DNA of 64,000 bases from Paraburkholderia guartelaensis. Its GTDB lineage: Bacteria > Pseudomonadota > Gammaproteobacteria > Burkholderiales > Burkholderiaceae. The DNA is taken from the NCBI RefSeq assembly GCF_004353905.1, contig NZ_SMOD01000004.1, forward strand, positions 248,001 to 312,000. The letters run 5' to 3'. A program made the translations under genes and the position numbers. Positions 20,194 to 30,235 of the stretch are shown here, in pieces (position 1 is the stretch's first letter; each line of letters starts with the position of its first letter). Under the pieces are notes generated by a model. It worked only from the letters and a program-made list of their open reading frames with translations. It was not told the origin of the DNA and searched no databases.

Positions 20194-21132
20194 CTAGCGT
20201 TCCGCGCCTGCCCCGCTGCGACGCGCACTGAATCCCGGCAAGCGCTTCACGAAGCCGGTTGCGAGCGCGGTGCCCACGAGAATCGCCGCGCACGCCTCGA
20301 CCATGCCCATCGACACGCGCTCGCCGAGAAAGAGCGCGCCCCACAGAATGCCGAAGATCGGGATCACGAACGTCACCGTGATCGCGCGCGCCGGGCCCAC
20401 CGCTGCGATCAGGCGGAAGAACAACAGATACGCGATACCCGTGCACGCCACGCCAAGGCCCAGCACCGCGCCCCATGCATGCAGCGAGATGGGCGTAGCC
20501 GGCCAGGTTGCCACGGCGAACGGCGCGAGCACGAGCGTCGCGCCCGTCATCGTCCCGGCAGCGACCGTGAGCGGATCGACGCCCGTGAGATGGCGCTTGG
20601 TGTAGCTTGCGGCAACGCCGTACAACGCCGCTGCGACGAGTGCCGCGAGGGCGGCGAGCGCAGCGGTCGCGGGTGATGCGCCGTCGCCGGCGTGCGTCAC
20701 GACCTGATCCCACACCAGCGCGAGCACACCCGCGAAGCCGATTGCCAGGCCGACCACGCGCAAGCCGCTCAGACGATCCTTGAGCCAGACGTACGCGACG
20801 ACTGCGCCCCACAGCGGCGTGGTCGCGTTGATCACGGACGTGACGCCCGCGGAGAGCGTGAGTTCGGCCCACGCAAAGAGACAGAACGGCGCGGCCGAAT
20901 TGAGGATGCCGACGACGAAGAGCGGCCACGCGCGTTCACGCAGCGTGCCGATCGCCTCGCGCGCGGGGCGCCGGGAAAACAGCACGAGCAAAAGGAACAG
21001 CGCGCCGATGCCGACGCGCAGCGCCATCAGAGGCGCGACGCCGAAGTCGGTCACGCCGACGCGGATGAACAGAAACGACCCACCCCATAGGGCGGCGAGG
21101 ACGACCAGCTGTGCGAGTTCGATCGGGTTCAT
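20194..21132 (-). CDS. EamA/DMT family transporter
   Basis: 312 residues with ten predicted membrane helices in two EamA repeats; the N-terminal LVVLAALWGGSFLFIRVGV and the motif PLWGAVVAYVWLKDRLSGLRVVGLAIGFAGVL are typical of drug/metabolite transporters. It probably exports a small metabolite such as an amino acid; the substrate is unknown. The C-terminus is basic. It stands alone, convergent with the MFS gene. No clear ribosome site precedes the ATG. Confidence 0.88.
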   Translation of the reverse strand: MNPIELAQLVVLAALWGGSFLFIRVGVTDFGVAPLMALRVGIGALFLLLVLFSRRPAREAIGTLRERAWPLFVVGILNSAAPFCLFAWAELTLSAGVTSVINATTPLWGAVVAYVWLKDRLSGLRVVGLAIGFAGVLALVWDQVVTHAGDGASPATAALAALAALVAAALYGVAASYTKRHLTGVDPLTVAAGTMTGATLVLAPFAVATWPATPISLHAWGAVLGLGVACTGIAYLLFFRLIAAVGPARAITVTFVIPIFGILWGALFLGERVSMGMVEACAAILVGTALATGFVKRLPGFSARRSGAGAER

Positions 21133-21355
21133 GTGAAGTGGCGCTGTGTAAGCACGGGGTTGCGCGCGTGCGCGCGATTGTATGAATCACGGGCGCGTAG
21201 TACGCGTATCGTAAGGCGAGCGACGCGTGCCGTATAACGAAGGATTCTCACCGATATGTGAGAAAAATTAACAGCCGGTTCTTGCGGTGTCTTTCGTGCG
21301 CGCTGGTTGGTTGCTGCTTGCTTCTCAAACGTATTTCGCGGCGCACAATAGACAA

Positions 21356-21385
21356 AGCCCGCGTAATCTTTCGATTACGCGGGCT
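21356..21385 (-). terminator. Terminator of the tRNA-Pro transcript
   Basis: A perfect 13-bp stem (AGCCCGCGTAATC with its complement) and a 4-base loop, followed on the minus strand by TTTGTCTATT. It sits 9 bases past the encoded CCA end of tRNA-Pro. Confidence 0.85.
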
Positions 21386-21389
21386 CTAT

Positions 21390-21470
<81 letters not shown>

Positions 21471-21563
21471 AGAGCTAGAAAGTATAACAGAGAGTTTCTC
21501 TAATTAGAACCGCTTCACACGTAATTCGTGAACGACTCACATGCATGCGTTCTGAGAGATGCT

Positions 21564-21962
21564 TCAGCGCCCAAGCAGATCGAGCACATGCAGCAATTCC
21601 TTGCGCAACTGATCGACGTCCACGAGCGCGGTCGTGCCTTCGGCAACCGGCGCACCCACGGCTTCGGACTGCCCGGCTTCATCCGCTGCCGCACCATGCG
21701 AGTCGAGCCGGTTGCGCGCGCCGTTGATCGTGAACCCCTGCTCGTAGAGCAGTTCGCGAATGCGACGGATCAGCAAGACCTCATGATGCTGGTAATAGCG
21801 ACGATTGCCGCGTCGCTTCACCGGCTTCAACTGCGTGAACTCCTGCTCCCAATACCGCAGTACGTGAGGCTTCACGCCGCACAGCTCGCTCACCTCGCCA
21901 ATGGTGAAGTAGCGCTTGGCGGGGATGGGGGGCAAGACGACCTTTTCGCTTGTCGATGTCAT
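21564..21962 (-). CDS. MerR family transcriptional regulator
   Basis: 132 residues if started at 21962 (MTSTSEKVV), or 142 from the ATG at 21992; neither has a strong ribosome site. Residues about 18-85 form a MerR helix-turn-helix with the wing: YFTIGEVSELCGVKPHVLRYWEQEF and RRYYQHHEVLLIRRIRELL. There are no metal-binding cysteines in the C-terminal part, so it is not a metal sensor of the classical type. It lies in the conserved position after ihfA and before tRNA-Pro. Confidence 0.88.
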   Translation of the reverse strand: MTSTSEKVVLPPIPAKRYFTIGEVSELCGVKPHVLRYWEQEFTQLKPVKRRGNRRYYQHHEVLLIRRIRELLYEQGFTINGARNRLDSHGAAADEAGQSEAVGAPVAEGTTALVDVDQLRKELLHVLDLLGR

Positions 21963-22117
21963 CGCCGGGTTGCCGTCGTGGTGGTTGCGCAATGAGGCGT
22001 CGCCGCCTGGGTCCTTGAAGTCCGCTATTTCTACTTATTCGTTCACGCCCGCCATATTGCCACCGCCGCGGGCATACCGGCGCGGGCGTACCGGCGCCGG
22101 CAAACAACCTCAACGCA

Positions 22118-22528
22118 TCAACGCGGGAAGCTCGCCTCGGCGCCGCTCTCCACGAGCGCCTTCAACTTCTGGCTCGCATGGAACGTCACCACGCGACGCG
22201 CCGCGATGGGTATCGCCTCGCCCGTCTTCGGGTTACGGCCGGGTCGTTGCGGCTTGTCGCGCAACTGAAAATTGCCGAAGCCGGACAGCTTCACGCTGTC
22301 GCCGCTCTCAAGCGCATCGCGAATCACTTCGAAGAAGGCTTCGACCATGTCTTTCGCTTCGCGCTTGTTGAGACCGACGTTGTCGAACAGCAGCTCAGCG
22401 AGTTCGGCTTTCGTCAGCGTGGGCGTGTCGTTCGTGGCGCTTGCCGACGAGGCAGGAATGTCGCGAATCATGGCGCTACGCTGTGCCGCAAGAAGGGCTT
22501 CGAAATCACTCGAGTTCATTTCGTTCAT
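22118..22528 (-). CDS. ihfA: Integration host factor subunit alpha
   Basis: 136 residues. From about residue 38 on it is a DNA-bending HU/IHF protein: [36 protein letters not shown], then [24 protein letters not shown] with the conserved proline arm. About 37 residues at the N-terminus (Ser/Ala-rich) are extra compared with E. coli IhfA of 99 residues; a later start near the core is possible, but no closer ATG has a better ribosome site. It follows pheT, the classical position of ihfA, and pairs with IhfB encoded elsewhere. Confidence 0.92.
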   Translation of the reverse strand: MNEMNSSDFEALLAAQRSAMIRDIPASSASATNDTPTLTKAELAELLFDNVGLNKREAKDMVEAFFEVIRDALESGDSVKLSGFGNFQLRDKPQRPGRNPKTGEAIPIAARRVVTFHASQKLKALVESGAEASFPR

Positions 22529-22619
22529 CTATCTATGCAATGGCGCGCTGCCGGTTGCGGGGCTGACTTGCAACCTCGCAAACCGGAAGCCGATGTCGGT
22601 ACGTGAAGAGCCGAGAAGC

Positions 22620-25076
22620 TTATCCGCGCAACCGGGCGCCATACACTCGAGCCAGGCGATCCACCAGGGACTTGATGGCCGTATCGACCGTTTCGTCCTG
22701 AAGGGTTCCGCCAGTATCTTGCAGGGTCACCCGGAAGGCAAGGCTTTTCTCGTCCGCGCCAAGTCCGGAAGTATTTGATTTTGCACGAAATTCATCGAAA
22801 AGCGCAACCCTCTGCACAATCCGGCAAGCCTCGTCTTGCATGCCCTTCTGGAACTCGTCGAGCAGCGCTTGCACCTCGATCTTTTGATCGACGACAAGAG
22901 CGATATCACGACGGACCGGCGGGAATTTCGAGACTTCGCCAGGCGTCGGCAGCTCGCGCGCCATCAGTGCGTCGGCCTCGACCTCGAAGAGCATCGGTGC
23001 GTGCGGCAGGTCGTACTTCTGCATCCAGCGCGGATGCAGCTCGCCAATCCAGCCCACGGCACGGCCATCGACTTCGATGCGCGCGCTACGTCCCGGATGC
23101 AGCGCGGGGTGTTCCGCCTTCACGAAACGCGGCGTCTTCGCGGAGCCGAGCGATGCGAACAGCGCTTCGAGATCGCCCTTCACGTCGAAGAAGTCCACGC
23201 CGCGCGTTTGCGCGCCCCACTGCTCTTCGAGCGCGGGACCGTAGGCGAGCGCACCGATCATCTTCGGTTGTGCGAAGCCTTCCACCGACATCTCGCTCGC
23301 CTTGATCGACGGATCGTGCAGGAACACGCGGCCCGCCTCGAATACGCGCACGCGGTCGGCGCGGCGGTTGAGGTTATGGCGCAGCACGTTGATGAGGCTG
23401 CCGAACAGCGTCGTGCGCATGACCGAGAGCTGGCTCGCGATCGGGTTCAGCAGCTTCACGGGATTCGCGTTGCCCGCGAAGTCCTGTTCCCATTCGGCAT
23501 CGACGAAGCTGAAGTTGATCGTCTCGGCGTAGTCGCGCGCGGCGAGCGCGTGACGAATGGCGTGGATCGAACGGCGCGTTTCGTTGGTCGCACGCATTTC
23601 GCTGCGCGCCACCGGCGGCAGCGCCGGAATCTTCTCGACGCCGTAGATGCGCGCGACTTCCTCGATCAGGTCTTCTTCGATCTCGATGTCGAAGCGGTAC
23701 GGCGGCGGCGTGACGCTGAAGCTCTCGTCGCCCGCATTGTCGACGCTACGCGTGAACGTGAGGCCAAGGCGCGTGAAAATCTGCGCGATTTCGTCGGCGC
23801 TGATCTTCACGCCGATAATGCGGTTCGCGCGCGCCACGCGCATCTTCACCGCTTCGCGCTTGGGCACGTTCACGGTTTGATCGTCGATCGGGCCGGCTGC
23901 GCCGCCGCAGATATCGAGGATCAGCTGCGTGATGCGCTCGATGTGCTCGACGGTCGTCGACCAGTCCACGCCACGCTCGAAGCGATGACCTGCATCGGTC
24001 GAAAAGTTGTAGCGGCGCGAGCGGCCACGAATGCTGTCCGGCCACCAGAACGCGGCTTCGAGATAGATGTTCGTCGTGTCGAGCGTGACGGCCGTGCTGT
24101 CGCCGCCCATGATGCCCGCGAGGCTTTCGATCTCGCGGTCGTCGGCGATCACGCCCACGGTTTCATCGACTTCGACGGTATTGCCGTTGAGCAGCTTGAG
24201 CGTTTCGCCCTTCTTGCCCCAGCGCACGTCCATCGAGCCGTGAATCTTGTCGAGATCGAACACGTGCGACGGGCGGCCGAGTTCGAGCATCACGTAGTTC
24301 GAAATATCGACGAGCGCCGAGATGCTGCGCTGGCCCGAACGCTCGAGGCGCTCGACCATCCACATCGGCGTCTTCGCGTGCGCGTTCACGCCGCGGATCA
24401 CGCGGCCCGAGAAACGGCCGCACAGGTCCGGCGCCGAGATCTTCACGGGCAGCTTTTCATCGAGCTTCACTTCGACCTTCGGATACACGGGCGCCTGCAG
24501 CGGCGCGCCGGTGATCGCAGCGGTTTCGCGCGCGATGCCGTACACCGAAAGGCAATCGGCCTTGTTCGGCGTGAGCTTGATTTCGAAGATGGTGTCGTCG
24601 AGATTCAGCGCTTCGCGGATGTCCTGGCCGATCGGCGTGTCTTCCGGCAGGATCATCAGGCCGCTGTGGTCTTCCGAGAGCTTCAGTTCGCGCGCCGAGC
24701 ACAGCATGCCCTGGCTTTCCACGCCACGCAGCTTCGAGAGCTTGATCGCGAAAGGCTTGCCGCCTTCTTCGGCAGGCGGCAGTTCGGCGCCCACGAGCGC
24801 CACCGGCACCTTGATGCCGGGCGCGACATTGGGTGCGCCGCACACGATCTGCAGCGTCGCGCCGGTGCCGGCATCGACCTGCGTGACGTTGAGCTTGTCC
24901 GCGTCCGGGTGCTTCACGACTTCGAGCACGCGGCCCACGACGATCTTCGTGGTAGGCGGCGCAGCCGGGCTCAGGCCTTCGACTTCGAGGCCGGCCATGG
25001 TGAGCGCATGGGCCAGTTCATCGGTCGTGAGCTTCGGATCGACAAAGCTTCTCAGCCAGGATTCGGGGAATAGCAT
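22620..25076 (-). CDS. pheT: Phenylalanine-tRNA ligase beta subunit
   Basis: 818 residues, close to the usual length. It begins [34 protein letters not shown], followed by the tRNA-binding EMAP-like domain ([27 protein letters not shown]), the B3/B4 editing domain, B5, and the C-terminal anticodon-binding ferredoxin fold ([13 protein letters not shown]). With PheS it forms the alpha2-beta2 enzyme charging tRNA-Phe. It starts 109 bases after pheS. Confidence 0.98.
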   Translation of the reverse strand: MLFPESWLRSFVDPKLTTDELAHALTMAGLEVEGLSPAAPPTTKIVVGRVLEVVKHPDADKLNVTQVDAGTGATLQIVCGAPNVAPGIKVPVALVGAELPPAEEGGKPFAIKLSKLRGVESQGMLCSARELKLSEDHSGLMILPEDTPIGQDIREALNLDDTIFEIKLTPNKADCLSVYGIARETAAITGAPLQAPVYPKVEVKLDEKLPVKISAPDLCGRFSGRVIRGVNAHAKTPMWMVERLERSGQRSISALVDISNYVMLELGRPSHVFDLDKIHGSMDVRWGKKGETLKLLNGNTVEVDETVGVIADDREIESLAGIMGGDSTAVTLDTTNIYLEAAFWWPDSIRGRSRRYNFSTDAGHRFERGVDWSTTVEHIERITQLILDICGGAAGPIDDQTVNVPKREAVKMRVARANRIIGVKISADEIAQIFTRLGLTFTRSVDNAGDESFSVTPPPYRFDIEIEEDLIEEVARIYGVEKIPALPPVARSEMRATNETRRSIHAIRHALAARDYAETINFSFVDAEWEQDFAGNANPVKLLNPIASQLSVMRTTLFGSLINVLRHNLNRRADRVRVFEAGRVFLHDPSIKASEMSVEGFAQPKMIGALAYGPALEEQWGAQTRGVDFFDVKGDLEALFASLGSAKTPRFVKAEHPALHPGRSARIEVDGRAVGWIGELHPRWMQKYDLPHAPMLFEVEADALMARELPTPGEVSKFPPVRRDIALVVDQKIEVQALLDEFQKGMQDEACRIVQRVALFDEFRAKSNTSGLGADEKSLAFRVTLQDTGGTLQDETVDTAIKSLVDRLARVYGARLRG

Positions 25077-25185
25077 TTGGTTTTACGTTCCAGACAGATT
25101 TTGACCGTCGCGTAGGCGGGTTCCCGCGCACCTTCTTCAGGTGCTGCGTCCGCCTCGCGCACTGCAAGCGAATGCGTCGCTTCGC

Positions 25186-26199
25186 TTAAGCAAACTGACG
25201 CAAGAAGCGCAGATCGCCTTCGAAGAACAGGCGCAGGTCCTGCACGCCATAACGCAGCATCGTCAAGCGTTCGAGGCCGCTGCCGAACGCAAAGCCGATG
25301 TAGCGCTCCGGATCGAGGCCCATGTTGCGAATCACGGTCGGGTGCACCTGGCCCGAGCCCGAGATCTCGAGCCACTTGCCGGCGTTCTTGCCGTGCTCGA
25401 ACATCATGTCGATTTCGGCCGACGGCTCCGTGAACGGGAAGTACGACGGACGGAAGCGCACCTGAATGTCGTCACGTTCGAAGAACTTCTTGAGGAAGTC
25501 GGTGTAAGCACCCTTCAGGTCTGCGAAGCTGATGTTCTCTTCGATCCACAGGCCTTCGACCTGGTTGAACATCGGCGAGTGGGTGGCGTCGCTGTCCACG
25601 CGATACGTGCGGCCCGGCACGATCACCTTGATGGGCGGCGTGTGCGTGCGCGCGTAGCGCACCTGCATCGGACTCGTGTGCGTGCGCAACAAAAGCTGAC
25701 GGCCATCGGCGTCCTTGCCGTCCACGTAGAACGTGTCCTGCATGGAGCGCGCCGGATGGTTTTCCGGGCTGTTGAGCGAGGTGAAGTTGTACCAGTCGGT
25801 TTCGATCTCGGGACCGTCGGCCACGTCGAAGCCGATCGAGCCGAAAATGCGCTCGACACGTTCCCACGTCTGCATCACCGGATGCAGGCTGCCCGTGCCA
25901 GCGCCGCGGCCCGGCAGCGTGACGTCGATCGCCTCGGCGGCGAGACGCTGGTTCAGGAGCGCGTCCGCGAGCGCCTGGCGGCGCGCGTTGAGCGCAGCTT
26001 CCACCTGCTGCTTGACGGCGTTGATGCGCGCGCCTTCGGTCTTGCGCGTTTCCGCGTCAAGCTTGCCGAGGCCCTTGAGCAGTTCGGTCAGCGCGCCGGA
26101 CTTGCCGAGAAAGCGGGCCTTTTCGTTTTCAAGCGTGTTGACGTCGGGGGCGCCAGCGAACGCGCTTTGCGCGTCGGCGACAATCTGGTCCAGATCCAT
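25186..26199 (-). CDS. pheS: Phenylalanine-tRNA ligase alpha subunit
   Basis: 337 residues from [14 protein letters not shown], the family's usual start and length; an ATG three codons earlier is also possible. The N-terminal coiled coil (about 1-100) is followed by the class II catalytic core: [30 protein letters not shown], motif 2 with [16 protein letters not shown], and motif 3 GLGSGLERL-like ([14 protein letters not shown]). A bidirectional terminator separates it from rplT, so pheST probably has its own promoter in 26200-26330. Confidence 0.98.
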   Translation of the reverse strand: MDLDQIVADAQSAFAGAPDVNTLENEKARFLGKSGALTELLKGLGKLDAETRKTEGARINAVKQQVEAALNARRQALADALLNQRLAAEAIDVTLPGRGAGTGSLHPVMQTWERVERIFGSIGFDVADGPEIETDWYNFTSLNSPENHPARSMQDTFYVDGKDADGRQLLLRTHTSPMQVRYARTHTPPIKVIVPGRTYRVDSDATHSPMFNQVEGLWIEENISFADLKGAYTDFLKKFFERDDIQVRFRPSYFPFTEPSAEIDMMFEHGKNAGKWLEISGSGQVHPTVIRNMGLDPERYIGFAFGSGLERLTMLRYGVQDLRLFFEGDLRFLRQFA

Positions 26200-26330
26200 T
26201 GATCCCATCTTTTCAGCGTCAGAGTTTGAGACTTGGAGCATCTCCGCGCTCACGGCACGCCATGATGAAGCCTGGCAATGACCGCGCGAAGACGCTGCAT
26301 GAAGCGGCGCAAGAAGCGTAATTACCAACA

Positions 26331-26361
26331 AAAACGGGGCTCGGTGAGGAGCCCCGTTTTT
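26331..26361 (-). terminator. Terminator after rplT
   Basis: A 12-bp stem (AAAACGGGGCTC with its complement) and 6-base loop with T-runs on both sides, so it can act on both strands. It closes the infC-rpmI-rplT transcript before pheS. Confidence 0.85.
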
Positions 26362-26422
26362 GTTGCAGCATCACCGAGACTACCGGAATGTCTGCTGCAA
26401 CGAACCTGCGCAATACCTGCTA

Positions 26423-26782
26423 TCAGGCAGCGACGGCGGCCTTCACCTGCTTGACGATCGCAGCAAATGCAGCCTTGTCGAACACAGCCATGTCAGCCAG
26501 AACCTTGCGGTCGAGTTCGATCGAAGCCTTCTTCAGGCCGTTGATGAACACGCTGTAGGTCATGTCGTGCTGACGCACCGCCGCGTTGATACGCGTGATC
26601 CACAGTGCGCGGAACACACGCTTCTTGTTGCGGCGATCGCGGTAGGCGTACTGGCCTGCGCGCATGACCGCCTGCTTGGCGATGCGATAGACGTTATTGC
26701 GACGGCCGCGGTAACCCTTGGCCAGGTTGATGATCTTCTTGTGGCGGGCCCGTGCGGTAACCCCACGTTTGACTCGAGGCAT
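26423..26782 (-). CDS. rplT: 50S ribosomal protein L20
   Basis: 119 residues, beginning [33 protein letters not shown], the universal L20 start, with AGGAG before the ATG. L20 is needed early in 50S assembly and, in E. coli and other bacteria, represses its own operon by binding the message. It follows rpmI after 30 bases. Confidence 0.99.
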
Positions 26783-26812
26783 GTTTCGCTCCTATGAGTT
26801 ATCGGTTGAGGA

Positions 26813-27010
26813 TTACGCGAACGGCAGCATTGCGCGCACGGAGTTCAGATCGGAATCATGAACGGCCGTTGCACCACGCAGATGACGCTTGTTCTTGGTG
26901 GTCTTCTTGGTCAGGATGTGACGCTTGAAGGCTTGACCGCGCTTGACGGTACCGCCCGGACGAACCACGAAGCGCTTTGCAGCGCTCTTCTTGGTCTTCA
27001 TCTTCGGCAT
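26813..27010 (-). CDS. rpmI: 50S ribosomal protein L35
   Basis: 65 residues from [14 protein letters not shown], the conserved start, with GGAG before it; the five codons upstream in frame are not part of the family. Highly basic, with the usual [16 protein letters not shown] segment. It lies between infC (292 bases upstream) and rplT. Confidence 0.98.
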
Positions 27011-27161
27011 GACAGACAACTCCATTATTTGATGGACATGGGTGTGCGGTTGGCGCGGTGTTCACACACCATGCCGGGATTCCGCCCTTCGAAACCCACT
27101 CCACTTGTATTGGCGACTGGCTGGCTTTTGAAAAACAAGCTCGCCGCCGCTTTCAGGAAAA

Positions 27162-27200
27162 GCGCCCGTTTGCTGCACTTCATGTGCAGCGCGCGGGCGC
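27162..27200 (-). promoter_or_regulatory. Hairpin in the infC-rpmI gap, candidate L20 control element
   Basis: Two stacked 7-bp helices (GCGCCCG with CGGGCGC, then GCTGCAC with GTGCAGC) separated by a 3x3 internal loop, with a 5-base apical loop. It lies in the middle of the 292-base gap before rpmI and has no T-run. In several bacteria L20 binds a structure in this gap to repress rpmI-rplT; that role here is inferred. Confidence 0.45.
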
Positions 27201-27302
27201 CGTTCCGGAACCTGCTTGCCGCCTTCCGCGCACCCAGGCGCCGAAGACGTCATTGAAAACTGCTTTTGACCGCCGCGCAGACTACGCCGCGCGGCACGCC
27301 AA

Positions 27303-27824
27303 TTACTTCTTCTTCTTGGGCGAGAGCACCATGATCATCTGGCGCCCTTCCATCTTCGGCATCTGCTCGACCTGGCCAATCTCTTCGAGATCCGTGCGCA
27401 GACGCTCGAGCATGCGCATGCCGATTTCCTGGTGAGCCATTTCACGGCCCCGGAAACGCAACGTGATCTTCGTCTTGTCGCCGTCTTCGAGGAAGCGGAC
27501 AAGATTACGCAGCTTGACGTTGTAATCGCCGTCATCGGTACCCGGGCGGAATTTGACTTCCTTGACCTGGATGACCTTCTGCTTGAGCTTGGCCTCGTGC
27601 TGCTTCTTCGCCTCCGAGTACTTGAACTTGCCGTAGTCCATCAAACGGCAGACCGGGGGCACGGCTTGCGGGGCAATTTCAACCAGATCGACGTCCTGTT
27701 GTTCCGACAGGCGGAACGCATCGGCGAGCTTTACGATGCCGAGCGGCTCATTGTCGACTCCGACGAGACGCACTTCGGGCGCAGAAATTTCGCCGTTGAT
27801 GCGATGCGGCTTTTCAGTAGCGAT
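27303..27824 (-). CDS. infC: Translation initiation factor IF-3, ATC start
   Basis: 173 residues. The conserved N-terminus ([22 protein letters not shown]) can only be reached from an ATC codon at 27824: an in-frame TAG stands 15 bases upstream, and no ATG, GTG or TTG lies between it and the GTG at 27773, which would remove 17 family residues. GAGGA lies 8 bases before the ATC. The rest has the IF-3 N domain, linker and C domain ([32 protein letters not shown]). IF-3 rejects non-AUG starts, so the rare start lets it limit its own synthesis, as the AUU start does in E. coli. Confidence 0.97.
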   Translation of the reverse strand: MATEKPHRINGEISAPEVRLVGVDNEPLGIVKLADAFRLSEQQDVDLVEIAPQAVPPVCRLMDYGKFKYSEAKKQHEAKLKQKVIQVKEVKFRPGTDDGDYNVKLRNLVRFLEDGDKTKITLRFRGREMAHQEIGMRMLERLRTDLEEIGQVEQMPKMEGRQMIMVLSPKKKK

Positions 27825-27874
27825 GTTACGTTTCCTCTAAAAATTAAAAAAACGAGCCGCGCTGCCGGAGTGGC

Positions 27875-29782
27875 TTACTTGAACGTCCTGACGTCTTGCG
27901 CCAGACGCTCAGCAAAGGCTTCGACGGGCATGACACCCAGATCGACGCCGCCACGGGCACGCACGGCTACCGTTTGTGCTTCACGCTCCTTGTCGCCGAC
28001 GACAAGCAGGTACGGGACCTTCTCAAGCGTGTGCTCGCGTATTTTATAGCTAATTTTCTCGTTGCGCAAATCGGCCACCACTCTAACCCCTTGTTTTTGC
28101 AACGTTTGGGCCAGATTCGCGGCATATTCAGCCTGACTTTCCGCGATATTCATCACAACGGCCTGCACCGGAGCGAGCCACGGCGGCATCGCGCCGGCAT
28201 GGTGCTCGATCAGAATACCGAGGAAACGCTCCATCGAACCGAGGATCGCACGGTGCAGCATGATGGGGCGGCGGCGGCTGTTGTCTTCCGCCACGTACTC
28301 GGCGCCAAGACGCTCCGGCAGCACCATGTCGAGCTGCAGCGTGCCGCACTGCCACGAGCGGCCCAGTGCGTCCTTGATGTGGTACTCGACCTTCGGACCG
28401 TAGAACGCGCCCTCGCCCGGCAGTTCTTCCCACTGCAGGCCGCAGGCCGTGAGCGCCTCGCGCAGGCCCTGCTCGGCGCGATCCCACGTTTCATCCGTCC
28501 CCGCGCGCGAATCCGGGCGCAGCGAGAGCTTGATGTCGATGTGATCGAACCCGAAATCCTTGTAGATGCTCATCGCCAGCGTGTTGAAGGCGATCGACTC
28601 GCTGATGATCTGATCTTCCGTACAGAAGATGTGCGCATCGTCCTGGACGAAGCCGCGCACGCGCATCAAGCCGTGCAGCGCGCCCGACGCCTCGTTGCGG
28701 TGGCACGAGCCGAACTCCGCATATCGCAGGGGCAGATCGCGATACGAGCGCAGGCCGTGGTTGAACACCTGGACGTGGCCCGGGCAGTTCATCGGCTTGA
28801 TCGCGTAGTCGCGCTTTTCCGACTCCGTCGTGAACATGTTTTCACGATAGTTCTGCCAGTGACCCGACGCTTCCCACAGCGAGCGGTCCATGATCATCGG
28901 CGTCTTGATTTCGTCGTAGCCGGCCACGCGCAGGCGGCCGCGCATGTACTGCTCGACCTGCTGCCAGAGCGTCCAGCCCTTCGGGTGCCAGAACACCATG
29001 CCCGGCGACTCGTCCTGCATGTGGAACAGGTCGAGCTGCTTGCCGAGCTTGCGGTGGTCGCGCTTTTCGGCCTCTTCGAGCATGTGGAGGTACTGGTCCT
29101 GGTCTTCCTTCTTCGTCCAGGCCGTGCCGTAGATGCGCTGAAGCTGCTCGTTCTTCGCGTCGCCGCGCCAGTAGGCGCCCGCGACCTTCATGAGCTTGAA
29201 GACCTTCAACTTGCCCGTGGACGGCACGTGCGGGCCGCGGCACAGGTCCGTGAAGCCGCCGTGCGAGTAAAGCTTGATGTCCTGGTCGCCCGGAATCGAC
29301 TCGATGATCTCGGCCTTGTACTTCTCGCCGATGCTCTTGAAGTAATCGACGGCTTCGCCGCGCGTGACGACGCGGCGCGACACCGGCTCGTCTTTCTTCG
29401 AGAGCTCCAGCATGCGCTTTTCGATCTTCTCGAGATCTTCGGGCGTGAAGGGGCGGCTGTAGGCGAAGTCGTAGTAGAAGCCGTTGTCGATGACCGGCCC
29501 GATCGTGACCTGCGCTTCCGGATACAACTCCTTCACCGCGTAGGCCAAAAGGTGAGCCGTGGAGTGACGGATGATGTCGAGGCCGTCGGCGTCCTTTTCC
29601 GTGACGATGGCGAGCGATGCGTCGTGATCGATCAGCGTCGACGTATCGACCAGTTCGCCGTCGAGCTTGCCGCCGAGCGCCGCCTTCGCGAGACCGGGGC
29701 CAATCGAAGCCGCCACTTCGGCGACCGTGACGGGATGATCGTACTGTCGAACCGAACCGTCGGGCAGACGTATCGCAACCAT
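27875..29782 (-). CDS. thrS: Threonine-tRNA ligase
   Basis: 635 residues from [20 protein letters not shown], with GGAG before the ATG; the frame runs 36 codons further but outside the family. Order: TGS domain (1-65), SAD editing domain with [19 protein letters not shown], class II catalytic core ([28 protein letters not shown], the zinc-binding CGT and histidines), and the anticodon-binding domain ([34 protein letters not shown]). It charges tRNA-Thr and edits Ser-tRNA-Thr. A strong terminator lies about 80 bases before its start. Confidence 0.98.
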   Translation of the reverse strand: MVAIRLPDGSVRQYDHPVTVAEVAASIGPGLAKAALGGKLDGELVDTSTLIDHDASLAIVTEKDADGLDIIRHSTAHLLAYAVKELYPEAQVTIGPVIDNGFYYDFAYSRPFTPEDLEKIEKRMLELSKKDEPVSRRVVTRGEAVDYFKSIGEKYKAEIIESIPGDQDIKLYSHGGFTDLCRGPHVPSTGKLKVFKLMKVAGAYWRGDAKNEQLQRIYGTAWTKKEDQDQYLHMLEEAEKRDHRKLGKQLDLFHMQDESPGMVFWHPKGWTLWQQVEQYMRGRLRVAGYDEIKTPMIMDRSLWEASGHWQNYRENMFTTESEKRDYAIKPMNCPGHVQVFNHGLRSYRDLPLRYAEFGSCHRNEASGALHGLMRVRGFVQDDAHIFCTEDQIISESIAFNTLAMSIYKDFGFDHIDIKLSLRPDSRAGTDETWDRAEQGLREALTACGLQWEELPGEGAFYGPKVEYHIKDALGRSWQCGTLQLDMVLPERLGAEYVAEDNSRRRPIMLHRAILGSMERFLGILIEHHAGAMPPWLAPVQAVVMNIAESQAEYAANLAQTLQKQGVRVVADLRNEKISYKIREHTLEKVPYLLVVGDKEREAQTVAVRARGGVDLGVMPVEAFAERLAQDVRTFK

Positions 29783-29855
29783 GTTTTTCTCCAGAAGTGC
29801 CGCGCAGGCACATCGTATTGTTCGTGGGGAACAGACCGCGGAAAACTTCGCAGCG

Positions 29856-29891
29856 AAAAAAAATGCGGCCCCGCTTTCGAGGGGCCGCATT
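29856..29891 (-). terminator. Strong terminator between tRNA-Val and thrS
   Basis: An 11-bp stem (AATGCGGCCCC with its complement), 8-base loop, and seven T residues on the minus strand. It lies about 180 bases past tRNA-Val and 74 bases before thrS. It may simply end the tRNA transcript, or act as an attenuator in the thrS leader. Confidence 0.85.
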
Positions 29892-30072
29892 CACTTTTCA
29901 AACCTGACTGCAGAGGCGAAAGAGGTCCTCGACTAGCGTCGCTCCGAAGTAGTTTCGGTAAACGTTCGCGGTGTCATAACCGTATTCGCCTTATGGCGCT
30001 TCCTTTGCAGGCACAGCGCGCTTGTGCATTTACTGCCTTGAACCCCCGGCAAAGCCAAGGGCTCGATTTCGT

Positions 30073-30149
30073 TGGTAGGCTCGATTGGACTCGAACCAAC
30101 GACCCCCACCATGTCAAGGTGGTGCTCTAACCAGCTGAGCTACGAGCCT
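30073..30149 (-). tRNA. tRNA-Val (anticodon GAC)
   Basis: 77 bases with encoded CCA. The acceptor AGGCTCG/CGAGCCT, D-arm GCTCAGCTGGTTAGAGC, anticodon arm CCACC-TTGACAT-GGTGG with GAC, and T-arm CGTTGGTTCGAGTCCAATCG are clear. It reads GUC and GUU. It lies 86 bases past relA. Confidence 0.97.
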
Positions 30150-30235
30150 GAAGAAGAAAGATTATATGAAGTACCCGCAGACTTGGCAAGCATTTTTTGC
30201 AGCGCGGCAATCTTTGCCTGCCTCGTCTGACCGCC

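Noticed and set aside
22836..25073. 745-codon plus-strand frame opposite pheT
   Set aside because: Antisense shadow; composition dominated by Arg, His, Asp and Val as expected from the third codon position.
26200..26330. pheM-like leader peptide attenuator before pheS
   Set aside because: No short frame rich in phenylalanine codons followed by a terminator is present; the only hairpin is the terminator after rplT.
27896..30130. 744-codon plus-strand frame opposite thrS
   Set aside because: Antisense shadow of thrS that also runs through tRNA-Val, so it cannot be a gene.
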